Assembly (NCBI RefSeq): GCF_002838835.1
Contig: NZ_NHPP01000007.1
Coordinates: forward strand, 248,001-312,000
Direction of reading: 5' to 3'
Source of the DNA: Siphonobacter sp. SORGH_AS_0500
Lineage (GTDB): Bacteria; Bacteroidota; Bacteroidia; Cytophagales; Spirosomataceae
DNA length: 64,000 bases
How positions within the stretch are numbered: the stretch's first letter is position 1; each line of letters begins with the position of its first letter. Shown here piece after piece: positions 54,067 through 63,737 of the stretch. Position numbers and translations under genes: made by a program. A model generated the notes under the pieces. It saw only the letters and a list, made by a program, of their open reading frames with translations. It ran no database searches and was not told the DNA's origin.

Positions 54067-55164
54067 TTATTTTCCCGGATAATACGTCTGGCTTAGGGTA
54101 TAATACGGAACCAGCAAATGGTGAATAAATATATTCTTAGAGCTATCGGGATACTGTTGCCGATAAGCATCGTTAGGCTGTAAAATAATTGGCGAACCTG
54201 CCCGCATGTAGTTATTGCCCTTTTCATAATCCGGTTGAGGCAAGTCCTTTTTGTATTTCTTGATTTGCGAATACATCATCTTTCCTAAATTCTTACGAAA
54301 ACGTTTTTCCGCAATTCGCGTGGCCCTATCCATCCGATTAAAAATCCGGCTCAGTACGATACGGGCAATGAAAGGCTGTTTTTTTAAAGTAGGCCTAATA
54401 CTTTCGAAAGGGTTAACCTTATTGAAATCTGAAAGCGTCTGAATGGAAAAAGGCGTTTCCGGAACCCAGTCCGAAGCATTTAAAACGGTGTAACTCCACC
54501 CATCGCGAGTCAAAAACTCATAATCATAGGCGAAGTATAAATTACCCGGTTTAGGAGCTGCACTGCAATAGGTCTTGAAGCGAATATCCTGAGGTATTTC
54601 CTTGCGATTAACTAAATCGGCCAGATACGCACGTGTTAAGTACGCTAAAGCACCGCCCTGACTGTGTCCCATGATTAGAAATTCGCGGGTACCCGTTTTG
54701 TATAACTCCTGAATTTTTTCAACGATGGTCGGAGCTAGATCCGACAGCCCGATTGTCCAGCCGACATGAACCATTGCCCTGGGGTTTTGAGCCAGTTGAT
54801 ACCGAAAAACTCTATCGTTACCCAGTTTCAGTTCGCCCGTAGCCGGAATCATGGCGGCGTAGAAATTCTCCAGCCAGCTAGGGGTTTCCTGAACAGTTCC
54901 ACGAATACAGATTACACCAACGCCATCCGTTCGCTTCCATAACTCCCAAAGATTCTTTAATTCCGATTCAGGGCTGCGGTATAAACGTTCGTAACGGACG
55001 GGCTTGGGAATAATGTCAGTTTTGGCGGTATCTACCTGTTGATGAAATAATTGAATCATTTCCCGGTACTCATCGCCGTCAAAGCCGGGTTTTAGTTGTT
55101 GAGCAAAAGCCGACGAAAGGCTTACTCCCCATAGAAGAAAAAGTAAAAAAGGTTTCATAAACAC
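54067..55164 (-). CDS. Secreted class 3-type lipase
   Basis: 365 residues; signal peptide MFMKPFLLFLLWGVSLSSAFA, start at the first or third residue. Alpha/beta hydrolase with nucleophile elbow GHSQGGALAYLTRAYL (Ser in GHSQG), preceding VGWTIGLSDLAPTIVEKIQELY as in lipase_3 proteins. A probable catalytic Asp/His region follows (YTVLNASDWVPETP). Periplasmic or outer-membrane location from the signal peptide. Substrate unknown. Confidence 0.85.
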   Translation of the reverse strand: MFMKPFLLFLLWGVSLSSAFAQQLKPGFDGDEYREMIQLFHQQVDTAKTDIIPKPVRYERLYRSPESELKNLWELWKRTDGVGVICIRGTVQETPSWLENFYAAMIPATGELKLGNDRVFRYQLAQNPRAMVHVGWTIGLSDLAPTIVEKIQELYKTGTREFLIMGHSQGGALAYLTRAYLADLVNRKEIPQDIRFKTYCSAAPKPGNLYFAYDYEFLTRDGWSYTVLNASDWVPETPFSIQTLSDFNKVNPFESIRPTLKKQPFIARIVLSRIFNRMDRATRIAEKRFRKNLGKMMYSQIKKYKKDLPQPDYEKGNNYMRAGSPIILQPNDAYRQQYPDSSKNIFIHHLLVPYYTLSQTYYPGK

Positions 55165-55268
55165 AGGTTGGAAAAGGTGAATTTTTTAAAGGGAATAGGT
55201 TTTTGCACAAAAGAATAAATTAAAATCAGCTTGTTACCGAACTTACGAAAAAATTAGAACGAAATCTT

Positions 55269-56408
55269 ATGCGTTTTGCCACGAAAGCCATTCATGCTGG
55301 CGTTGAACCCGATCCCTCTACGGGAGCGATTATGACGCCTATCTATCAGACTTCTACCTACGTTCAGGAAGCTCCGGGCGTACATAAAGGATACGAATAT
55401 TCCCGAACCCATAACCCCACCCGAACGGCTTTGCAACAGGCTTTGGCTGCTCTGGAAAATGCGAAACATGGCATTTGCTACGCTTCCGGCTTGGCGGCAA
55501 CGGATGCTTTACTGAAGTTATTTAAACCTGGCGATGAGATTATTGCTACCAATGATTTATACGGGGGAACGTACCGAATTTTCGTTCGAATTTTCGAAGA
55601 CTTTGGCCTTAAATTTAAGTTCATCGATCTGAGCGATCCGGCAGTAGTTGATTCGGTTTTTACTGAAAATACAAAAATGCTCTGGCTGGAAACGCCGACA
55701 AATCCCTTACTTCGAATTCTGGATATTAAGACTTTAGCAGAGAAAGCCAAAAGTCGCGGAGTGCTGACAGTGGTGGATAATACGTTTGCTTCGCCTTACT
55801 TGCAGAATCCACTGGATCTAGGAGCCGACATCGTCATGCACTCGGTTACCAAATACCTCGGTGGTCACTCCGATACCGTTATGGGAGCTTTGATGCTGAA
55901 TGATGACGAGCTCGCCAGCCGTCTTCGTTTTATTCAGAACGCTTGTGGTGCCGTGCCCGGTCCACAGGATTGTTTTCTGGTATTGCGGGGAATCAAGACC
56001 TTACACATTCGCATGAAGCAGCATTGCGAGAATGCCCGACAGGTAGCGGAATTTCTGGTGAATCACCCCAAAGTAGGGAAAGTCTATTACCCCGGTTTGA
56101 AAAATCACCCCGGTCATGAGCTGGCAGCTACGCAAATGCGGGATTTTGGCGGAATGCTTTCTTTCGAACTAAAAGGCGATGATTACGAAGAAGCCATTCG
56201 GGTAATGTCGAGCTTTAACGTATTCTCTCTGGGCGAATCACTGGGTGGCGTGGAGTCCTTATGCACGCATCCGGCAAGTATGACGCACGCCAGTATTCCC
56301 AAGTCCGAACGTGAGAAGTCAGGGCTGAAAGATACCCTGATCCGGCTAAGCGTGGGTATTGAAGATGTAGAGGACTTGATTGAAGATTTAACCCAAGCGA
56401 TTGGGTAA
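55269..56408 (+). CDS. metB: Cystathionine gamma-synthase/lyase family PLP enzyme
   Basis: 379 residues, full family length. PLP-binding lysine in HSVTKYLGGHSD, motifs YEYSRTHNPTRTALQQALAALE, YASGLAATDALL, WLETPTNPLLRI, VVDNTFASPYLQNPLDLGAD, and the C-terminal ESLGGVESLCTHPASMTHASIP and LIRLSVGIED. Could be synthase (metB), lyase or O-acetylhomoserine sulfhydrylase-like; the sequence fits the cystathionine gamma-synthase/lyase branch best. Convergent with the SusCD-linked lipoprotein, sharing a terminator. Confidence 0.85.
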   Translation: MRFATKAIHAGVEPDPSTGAIMTPIYQTSTYVQEAPGVHKGYEYSRTHNPTRTALQQALAALENAKHGICYASGLAATDALLKLFKPGDEIIATNDLYGGTYRIFVRIFEDFGLKFKFIDLSDPAVVDSVFTENTKMLWLETPTNPLLRILDIKTLAEKAKSRGVLTVVDNTFASPYLQNPLDLGADIVMHSVTKYLGGHSDTVMGALMLNDDELASRLRFIQNACGAVPGPQDCFLVLRGIKTLHIRMKQHCENARQVAEFLVNHPKVGKVYYPGLKNHPGHELAATQMRDFGGMLSFELKGDDYEEAIRVMSSFNVFSLGESLGGVESLCTHPASMTHASIPKSEREKSGLKDTLIRLSVGIEDVEDLIEDLTQAIG

Positions 56409-56410
56409 TC

Positions 56411-56449
56411 AACAAAAAAGCTCGACCCATGACGGTCGAGCTTTTTGTT
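56411..56449. terminator. Bidirectional terminator between metB and the SusCD locus
   Basis: AACAAAAAAGCTCGAC (56411-56426) pairs with GTCGAGCTTTTTGTT (56435-56449), with poly-A and poly-T flanks. Confidence 0.88.
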
Positions 56450-56465
56450 ACTGAAAGAATCAGGC

Positions 56466-56960
56466 TTAAGCCGTAATTCGAACCCTCACCTGTACAGGAA
56501 TGATGGTTGCTCCGTTATCCAGCGTTACCAGGAACATGAAGGCAATTTCACCACCTGCTACAACCAGGGCACGGTTTGCCGCTGATTTTGATTTAAACTG
56601 AGACAGACTGGTTGTGAATTTAGCCGTGGTTCCAGTAGCTGCAATAGGAGCGGAGATATAAGTTGCCGTAGCTACTCCACCTGCGTTGATACTGGTGCTT
56701 CCAGCAGAAACTTTCGTGATTTCTTTAATCGTACGACCACTACTTTCGGGGATCGAAAGCGTAAATTCTAAGGCAGTAGTCGAATCCTTGATAGACTTAG
56801 TAATGTATGGATTGAAACCGTACGTTGTTGTCCCTGGAAACGTTACAGGCACCTCCGGCCGGTTGTCTTCGTAGAATGTTCCGTAGTCACTTTTGCAGGA
56901 CGTAAAAGCGACGGCCATGCACAAGCTTAGGATGAGAAATATATTTTTCATTTGTGTCAA
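56466..56960 (-). CDS. SusCD-associated lipoprotein
   Basis: 164 residues. Start probably the second ATG (MKNIFLILSLCMAVAFTSC). Lipobox FTSC marks outer-membrane lipidation. The mature part has immunoglobulin-like beta segments (TTALEFTLSIPESSGR, TATYISAPIAATGTTAKFT, GGEIAFMFLVTLDNGATIIPVQVRV). It resembles the DUF1735-like/SusE-type surface lipoproteins that follow SusD genes and help bind the substrate. Last gene of the SusC-SusD operon. Confidence 0.7.
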   Translation of the reverse strand: MTQMKNIFLILSLCMAVAFTSCKSDYGTFYEDNRPEVPVTFPGTTTYGFNPYITKSIKDSTTALEFTLSIPESSGRTIKEITKVSAGSTSINAGGVATATYISAPIAATGTTAKFTTSLSQFKSKSAANRALVVAGGEIAFMFLVTLDNGATIIPVQVRVRITA

Positions 56961-56975
56961 TGATTAGAATTGAAA

Positions 56976-58456
56976 CTAGTTAACGTCCCACCAAACCCGC
57001 ACGTTCTGTAAAACGTTGTTGGGGAAATTAGGGTTACGAGCAATTTCCTGATCAATGTAACGAGCACGTACCGGACGAGTACCATCCACGCCAACAGCGT
57101 TTTGGTGTTGGGCTAACGTTGGGTAACCGGTTCTTCTCCAGTCATTCCATTGCTCTAAGCCGTTACCATACTGAGAAATGTATTTCTGCGTAATGATCTG
57201 CTTGATTTTATTGTCGTTGCTACCTGAAAGCGTCACTACTGTTGGGTTCGCTGCGAAATAAGCGGTAATGTCAGCGTCTGAAATACCTGCTGAGCTCATG
57301 GAGCTTTGATGCCTTCTTCGTATAATTTCTGAGCATCACCAGCGGTTCCTAAACGGATTACTGCTTCTGCCAGAATAAAGGCACGCTGCCAGTTAGTAAT
57401 CAGACGAACGGGGCCTACGCCATTTTCTCCAGTTACGTATGTACTGAACATAGAGCGAGAAGTTGCTGGTGGTGGTGAACCAGCAAAGCCGTTGTCGATG
57501 GTTACGTAACTACCACTAGGTCTGGTAACGAAAATCGGCAGGCGAGGATCGTTCAGACCCTGAAGTAGGTTCACAAAACGAGTACTGATCAACTGATCCG
57601 TGCTAAACGATGAGTTATACGTATAGGTATAAATCGGACTTTGGCTACCTACCTGACCCCCAAATTTAACGCCCAGATTCTGGTCATTGGTGGTAATGTA
57701 GTTATTGCCCTGAAGTACTTCGTTAATGATGGTTTTTGCCCGATCAGGATTAACGCTGCTGATTTGCATAGCCAACTTCAATAACAAAGTATTACCCGCT
57801 TTTTTCCAGTTATCCATCGTACCTCCGTACACCAGGTCATCAGAACCCGGTTTGGTGGTGCTGGTTTTTTCTAGATCTGCTAATCCTTCTTTTACTAAGT
57901 CGAAAAGGCTTTGGATGCCTTTTTCGCTATTACCTAAGTAAATATCCTGCTGTGAGTCCAGACGAGGTTGCGTATTCGCCTCACCTTTCAGAGCCTCTGA
58001 ATAAGGAATATCTCCCCAGGTATCCGTTGTCAACGCAAACGTATAGGCTTTCATGATTTTGGCAATTCCAATGTAGGCATTGGAGTTGGTCGTCTGTGCA
58101 GCTTCAATCAGTTTGTCGTAATTAATTAGGGCACCTGCATAGATTTCAAAACGCCACTGGTTACCGAAATCAGAACCGTCTGTATTGTACCGGTCCCAGG
58201 TAGCAGGGCTACCATTGGCTCCGGCAGTTACACTCATGATGACGCTGGCAAAACGGTTCAGATCATTAGCATTAGCGAAAGCAGAACCCACCAGACCACT
58301 AGGCAGCAAGGTCGCTGGAGTAACGGTGGTTGGGTTATTCGGCGTTTGGTTAATATCCAAAAAATCAGAACACGAAGATAAAGTGGCTAGCGAGCAGGCA
58401 AAAGTCAGCCCGGTAACCCATTTTTTATGTCTTGATAAGAATGTCATGTGAATCAT
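56976..58456 (-). CDS. SusD/RagB-family lipoprotein, frame shifted near residue 386
   Basis: The first part (58456 to ~57298) has a lipoprotein signal (GLTFACSLATLSSCSD), helical SusD_2-type domain (AFANANDLNRFASVIMSVTAG, IGIAKIMKAYTFALTTDTWGDIPYSEALKG). Near 57296-57300 the frame as written ends in EEGIKAP-stop, while a second frame starts with SMSSAGISDADITAYFA and carries the normal C-terminus (YGNGLEQWNDWRRTGYPTL, VRVWWDVN). One added base gives one 494-codon gene ending at 56976. SusD captures the substrate above the SusC channel. Cut by a likely one-base deletion. Confidence 0.88.
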
Positions 58457-58458
58457 AA

Positions 58459-61400
58459 TTAGAATGTTACACGAAGGTTAACTCCATAATTGCGAGTTGT
58501 AGGAATCCCGTTCAAATCCAGACCCTGGATATTACCAGCACCTTGTGTGTTGATTTCAGGATCGCTGGGGAAACCAGGAGCAAACATCCATAAGTTTCTG
58601 CCACTCACGCCAACACTAATATTTCCAAATGGGGTACGACTCAGAAGCGTTTTAGGAAGAGCATAGCTTAAAGAAACTTCCCGTAAGCGGTAGGCGGTAG
58701 CATCAAATACGGCTCCTTCGGAAGCCAAACCACCTAAGCCCGCCCAGTACGTTTGTGCTGATACCTGGATATTGTTAGGACGAGTCGTTCCATCAGCGTT
58801 TTGAATAACACCGGGCAGAATACGAGGCTGATCGCGATCAATACCCGTGATCTCTGTTTGTCCGGCACTTCTCATGTCAACTTGAGAGAAGGAATAAATC
58901 TGACCCCCTTTATTGATGTCAAACAGAGCCGACAATGTAATTCCTTTGAAAGAGAAGTTGTTCGTTAAGCCAGCAATCCAGTCTTTTTGTGGGTTTGAAA
59001 TAACCTGACCAGCAATACCGGGCAGGAAACCACCCGTGTTAGGGTTAATCAGTAACTCACCACTTTCTGAACGGGCATTAGCCGTTCCAATGATTACACC
59101 ATAAGGATAGCCTTCCGCAATGGATGGAGAGATACCTATGAAGCCATCACCGTTGATAGTTGAGTTAGTAACGCCTGGAGCAATCGAGATAACTTTATTG
59201 CGAATACGAGTAAAGTTCAGCATCAAATCCCATTTGAATGATTTGGTGTGAACCGGAGTGGCTGATACCTGTAATTCAATACCACGGTTACGCATTTCTC
59301 CGATGTTCGTAGTACGCGTGTCGTATCCGCTGGAGTTAGAAATGGCTACGTCAAAAATCTGGCTGGTACTTTTGGTATTGAAGAAGGTAAAGTCAATACC
59401 TAAACGGTTGTTGAAGAAACCTAAGTTCAGACCTGCTTCGTAAGAGGTAACAAATTCAGGCTTCAGGTTCATAGAACCAATTCGATTGCTGATTTGGAAA
59501 CCAGGAATACTGCTGCCGCCTACACTTAAAGGGAAGGTTACGTCAGCCACGTTATTACCAAAGGCAGCCGTAGTGTATACCGATTGTAAGAGATAGGGAT
59601 CAGCATCACGACCTACCCGGGCAATGTTACCACGTACTTTGGCATACGAAATAACGTCTGATTCAACTTTGAAAGCCTCCAAAGGAACGAAGCTTAACGC
59701 TGCTGAAGGGTAGAAGTAAGCGTTCTGTCCTTTAGGTAAGGTAGATGACTGATCTACGCGGCCGGATAACTCCAGGAATAAATAAGATTTATAATCCAGC
59801 GATAACTGGCCATAGTGACCAACCAGTCTTCTTCTGGTTGAAGATTCGTAAGAGCTCGTAAATACCGAACCGTTGCTTACGTTATCAAAACCAGGAATCG
59901 TTAATGCCTCTGCACCTACGCCTGACTGTTTGAATGAACGCTGGTTGAGGTTTTGACCTAATAGCAACGTAGCATTCAGCCCTTGCACGAATAAATCTTT
60001 CTTATTCGCATTGATTAATAAGTCACCGTTTAATTCTGAACGGAACCGTAAATCTTCATCGATTTGTCCCTGGGGGGCACGAGCCGCTCCAATGCGTAAA
60101 ACTTGTTTTCTATTATCAGTATACGTATCAGCCGTTACTCGGTAACTAACGTTTAACCAATTGGTGATGTCATAACCAACTGACAAGTTTCCGAAGACAC
60201 GATCAACGTTGCTTTTATAGAATTCGTTTTCCAAACTCCATAAAGGGTGGTTCTGACCGTTTACGAAGTAGATACTTTTACCTGTAGCATCCTGGTAAGG
60301 ACGTCCTACTAAATCAAAGCTTCTGGGAATACGGGTGATCTGCCCAAAGGCACTACCGCCATTACCCATGATTGTACCAGTCTGAGCTGACTTCACGTAA
60401 GTGATAGTTCCTCCTAACTTAACCCCATTTTTCAGTTTTGAGTTACCCCCTACCTGAACACTATGGCGGTCGAATCCACTACGGCGTACTACCCCATCTT
60501 GAATGGTACTTGAAATGGTTGCGGCAAAGTTATTGTCCTGATCCCCACCCGCAATGTTCAGCGAGTTTTGAAACATAGTTCCTGTTTGGTAGAAATCACG
60601 AACGTTATTCGGATAGGCCTGATAAGGAACGGTTTCGCCCCACGCTGTCTGTACGTTATCAAAACCAGGCGTTCCAAAAGCAGGTCCCCAGGAGGCCGTA
60701 GAGTTGTTTACATAGTTGTTCTGCGTACCTTGGCCATACCGGTTTTGGAACTTAGGCAAGTAAGCTACATTTTGCCAGTTAACGGAGGAATTAAACGTCA
60801 CTTCTGTTTTACCGTTCAAACCTTTACCACTTTTCGTAGTGATAACGATTACCCCGGCAGAAGCCCGTGAACCATACAATACCGAAGCCGCGGGGCCTTT
60901 CAGTACGTTGATCGACTCGATACTCTCAGGGCTGATGTCTGAAAGACGGCTGGAAGGCTGCGATCCGAAAAGCGTATTTTGAGAGTTATCTACATCGTTA
61001 CTGAAGATAATACCATCCACAACGATCAAAGGCTGGTTGTTACCGTTGAAAGAGGTAATACCCCGGATGTTGATGTTGGTAGAAGCCCCCGGAGCTCCCG
61101 AAGAACTCGTGATGTTTACCCCGGCTACTTTACCCTGTAAGGTGTTAAGTACGTTAGGCTCAGAACGTTGAGCTAAAGCACTGCCATTTACATTTTGAGT
61201 GGCGTAACCCAACGAACGAGTATCCCGCTCGATTCCCTGAGCCGTTACTACGACTTCATTAAGGGATTCTGAGGTAGGTTGTAATACTACGTCAATGGTT
61301 GTTCTGCCGTTAATGGCTTCTTCAACCCGACTAAGACCAATGGAGCTGAAAACCAGCGAGGTAGCGTTATCAGAAATGGTTATACGATAATTACCGTTAG

Positions 61401-61563
61401 CATCGGAAGTAGTTCCCTTAGTAGTGCCTTTCACTACAATGCTCACGCCAGGAATTGGTGAGCCGTCATCACTGGAAGTTACTCTACCAGTCACAACGCG
61501 ATCCTGAGCCTGGGCCGTCCACCCGAAAAGCAGCAGGAACGTGAAGAATAAAAGTTTCTTCAT
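58459..61563 (-). CDS. SusC/RagA-family TonB-dependent transporter
   Basis: 1034 residues. Signal peptide MKKLLFFTFLLLFGWTAQAQ; carboxypeptidase-like domain (VTGRVTSSDDGSPIPGVSIVVKGTTKGTTSDANGNYRI); STN-less SusC plug (LQGKVAGVNITSSSGAPGAS, NINIRGITSFNGNNQPLIVVDG, INVLKGPAASVLYGSRASAGVIVITTKSG); then a 22-strand barrel ending NYGVNLRVTF. 2 bp upstream of the SusD gene, so a tight operon. No sigma/anti-sigma genes adjacent, and the substrate is unknown. Confidence 0.95.
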   Translation of the reverse strand: MKKLLFFTFLLLFGWTAQAQDRVVTGRVTSSDDGSPIPGVSIVVKGTTKGTTSDANGNYRITISDNATSLVFSSIGLSRVEEAINGRTTIDVVLQPTSESLNEVVVTAQGIERDTRSLGYATQNVNGSALAQRSEPNVLNTLQGKVAGVNITSSSGAPGASTNINIRGITSFNGNNQPLIVVDGIIFSNDVDNSQNTLFGSQPSSRLSDISPESIESINVLKGPAASVLYGSRASAGVIVITTKSGKGLNGKTEVTFNSSVNWQNVAYLPKFQNRYGQGTQNNYVNNSTASWGPAFGTPGFDNVQTAWGETVPYQAYPNNVRDFYQTGTMFQNSLNIAGGDQDNNFAATISSTIQDGVVRRSGFDRHSVQVGGNSKLKNGVKLGGTITYVKSAQTGTIMGNGGSAFGQITRIPRSFDLVGRPYQDATGKSIYFVNGQNHPLWSLENEFYKSNVDRVFGNLSVGYDITNWLNVSYRVTADTYTDNRKQVLRIGAARAPQGQIDEDLRFRSELNGDLLINANKKDLFVQGLNATLLLGQNLNQRSFKQSGVGAEALTIPGFDNVSNGSVFTSSYESSTRRRLVGHYGQLSLDYKSYLFLELSGRVDQSSTLPKGQNAYFYPSAALSFVPLEAFKVESDVISYAKVRGNIARVGRDADPYLLQSVYTTAAFGNNVADVTFPLSVGGSSIPGFQISNRIGSMNLKPEFVTSYEAGLNLGFFNNRLGIDFTFFNTKSTSQIFDVAISNSSGYDTRTTNIGEMRNRGIELQVSATPVHTKSFKWDLMLNFTRIRNKVISIAPGVTNSTINGDGFIGISPSIAEGYPYGVIIGTANARSESGELLINPNTGGFLPGIAGQVISNPQKDWIAGLTNNFSFKGITLSALFDINKGGQIYSFSQVDMRSAGQTEITGIDRDQPRILPGVIQNADGTTRPNNIQVSAQTYWAGLGGLASEGAVFDATAYRLREVSLSYALPKTLLSRTPFGNISVGVSGRNLWMFAPGFPSDPEINTQGAGNIQGLDLNGIPTTRNYGVNLRVTF

Positions 61564-62199
61564 GGTTTGTGGATGAATAGTTGGTTAAGAATGAAAATAC
61601 AAATTGGGTACGCGTAAAATCCTGAAATAGCTCCTGGAAAACCAGAGTTTAATTAGGTAAGCAAAAGACAATTGCTGGAAAATGGAATGAATGCTGAATG
61701 AAGAAAGGATAGATATTGCATAGGCTCATAAAATGATGAAGTTGGAATAAAATTACTTACTATATCATTTATTGAAATGAGCATAAATTACTAAAAAAGT
61801 AAATGATTTAATGCTCGTTTCTAAAATGGGCTACAAAAATAGTGGTTTTAAATAAATGGCAAAATTTTATTTGGATAAAAATTGCCGAAGAAAGATTTTA
61901 ATAAGCTATGAAGCGAGGTAGCCAATTTTTAGAAATGTATAAATAGAGGCTTTAAAGGGTATTTTTTATTAAAAATGAAAAAAAGAGCCTTTATAAATCC
62001 CAAATATTAAATTTTCAGATGATGAAATTATTTTTTCTAATTTTTGCTTTCGTTTCAGGATATTCCAAAAAGAAGCAGAATCGTATCCCTCAATGTGGGT
62101 TGAGTATTAAATACTACTATTGTTTATTTTATGCTTAATTTAAGGAGTGAAAAAAATATAAAATAGACCGGGAAATTCATATATTAGATAAAGCGGCAT
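61564..62199. other. AT-rich intergenic region upstream of SusC
   Basis: About 640 bases. It holds the promoter of the SusC operon (not resolved). A 39-codon plus-strand frame at 62019-62138 begins MMKLFFLIFAFVSG, like a signal peptide, and might be a tiny exported peptide, but the rest (IPQCGLSIKYYYC) matches nothing I know. No other structure seen. Confidence 0.4.
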
Positions 62200-62232
62200 A
62201 AAAAAACGACTAGCCTTATGAGCTAGTCGTTT
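62200..62232 (-). terminator. Terminator of the second SusCD operon
   Basis: AAACGACTAGC (62204-62214) pairs with GCTAGTCGTTT (62222-62232); on the minus strand the stem leads into TTTTTT. Confidence 0.88.
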
Positions 62233-62263
62233 GAGTAGGATTGAGTGTATAATTTAATCGTCC

Positions 62264-63718
62264 TTAGTTGTCTTTCATTAGTGGATTCAGTGACAGTTCA
62301 GAAGCTGCAATCGGCCAGATGTAACCTGGTTCAGAAGGAGCTTTAGCAGAAATAGTTCCTTTGGCTGGGATGGTTTGTAGCAGACGCATTAAATCATTAT
62401 TGCGTAAGCCTTCGCCTAAGAATTCTATTCTTCTTTCCAGCAAAATCGCATTAATAAGTTCCGTTGCGTTGGCAAAACTTGTTGTAGTAAATGTAGTAGT
62501 CGCATCAGAACGTGTACGTACGGCATTTAATAGGGCCACCGCCTGAGGGTCTACGCTATTTGACGTGCGAACTCTTGCTTCCGCTAAGTTCAGTAATACT
62601 TCAGAATAACGCATAACTGGGACATAATCAGAGAAAGTAGTTCCTATCTTATATTTAGTAAGCCAGCTTTTGTTTGCGGCCGTTCCAATAAACGATCTCC
62701 TTTTATCCGTCGATTTCCAAGTGGTATTTGCAATAATACCATTTGGATTTAATGAATACTCGCGGTTACCAACAGTCGGCGAATAGTAATAGGCTAACTG
62801 GTTTTGAGTACCAGGGTTATCACCTGACGTTGCAGTCATAGGCATTGATAAAATAGACTCTGTGGTATTAAAAGTGCTAAATACTGTAGAAATATCTGCC
62901 TGTAAAGCATTTGCCACACCAGTAGGGGCCGTAAAAGGAGCTGTAGAGCTGACTATTTTGTTCGCTTCCGTTATCACGTCAGCATAACTTTGCATGGTTA
63001 AATACACTCTTGTTTTTAAAGCGATAGCCGTATTTTTATGAGCACGTGTTGTATTTAACTCTGGAGTGCTATAGTTCGAGGGAAGAGAGGCTTCAGCTTC
63101 ATTCAGATCCTTAAGAATCTGGGTATATACTTCAGCAACGCTACTACGAGCAAGCTGTAGATTGCCAGTAGCATTAACAATGCCGCTCAGACGTAAAGGT
63201 AAACCGGGACTTCCTCCATTGTTTTCAGCATAAGGACGAGCATAGTACTGAAGCAGACTGTAATAGCTAATCGCACGAATAAACTTTGCTTCAGCGATAT
63301 AGCGAGCAGCGACATCGTTACCAACTACAGATGTTCCTTGATTAGCCATACCATCCAGAAAGATATTGCACTTATTGATCGTCAGATAGGCATACTGCCA
63401 GAGACGTTCAACAGCTGTAGCACTGTTAGTTGGATTTAATGACCAAACGTCAGAACCAGTAACCAGGTTAGAAGTTTCGTTAATAAATTCTTCTCCACGA
63501 ATATCACCGTAAATAACGAAACGGCCTCCATAGAAGTTACCATGCTTCATAGCTTCATATAAAGACAGCAGCTGATTGGTAACTCGTTGCTCCGTTGCAA
63601 AACCGCTTTCGGCAGGAACCGAAGTTTCGGGTACAGGAGAAAGGTAATCTCTATTGCATGAACTAATCCCTAAGGCAGTCATGCAGAAAATGGATGCGTA
63701 TATGAAATGCTTTTTCAT
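62264..63718 (-). CDS. SusD/RagB-family lipoprotein
   Basis: 484 residues with signal peptide and lipobox (MTALGISSCNRDYL; Cys ~21). RagB/SusD N-terminal tetratricopeptide-like helices: LLSLYEAMKHGNFYGGRF, AKFIRAISYYSLLQYYARPYAENNGGSPGLPLRL, TRAHKNTAIALKTRVYLTMQSYADVI. The C-terminus has YVPVMRYSEVLLNLAEARVRT and ALLNAVRTRSD ... LINAILLERRIEFLGEGLRNNDLMRL, the hallmark SusD_RagB motif. Pairs with the SusC gene cut by the window edge. Intact length. Confidence 0.93.
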   Translation of the reverse strand: MKKHFIYASIFCMTALGISSCNRDYLSPVPETSVPAESGFATEQRVTNQLLSLYEAMKHGNFYGGRFVIYGDIRGEEFINETSNLVTGSDVWSLNPTNSATAVERLWQYAYLTINKCNIFLDGMANQGTSVVGNDVAARYIAEAKFIRAISYYSLLQYYARPYAENNGGSPGLPLRLSGIVNATGNLQLARSSVAEVYTQILKDLNEAEASLPSNYSTPELNTTRAHKNTAIALKTRVYLTMQSYADVITEANKIVSSTAPFTAPTGVANALQADISTVFSTFNTTESILSMPMTATSGDNPGTQNQLAYYYSPTVGNREYSLNPNGIIANTTWKSTDKRRSFIGTAANKSWLTKYKIGTTFSDYVPVMRYSEVLLNLAEARVRTSNSVDPQAVALLNAVRTRSDATTTFTTTSFANATELINAILLERRIEFLGEGLRNNDLMRLLQTIPAKGTISAKAPSEPGYIWPIAASELSLNPLMKDN

Positions 63719-63737
63719 GAATGTCCTTCTTTAGTAA

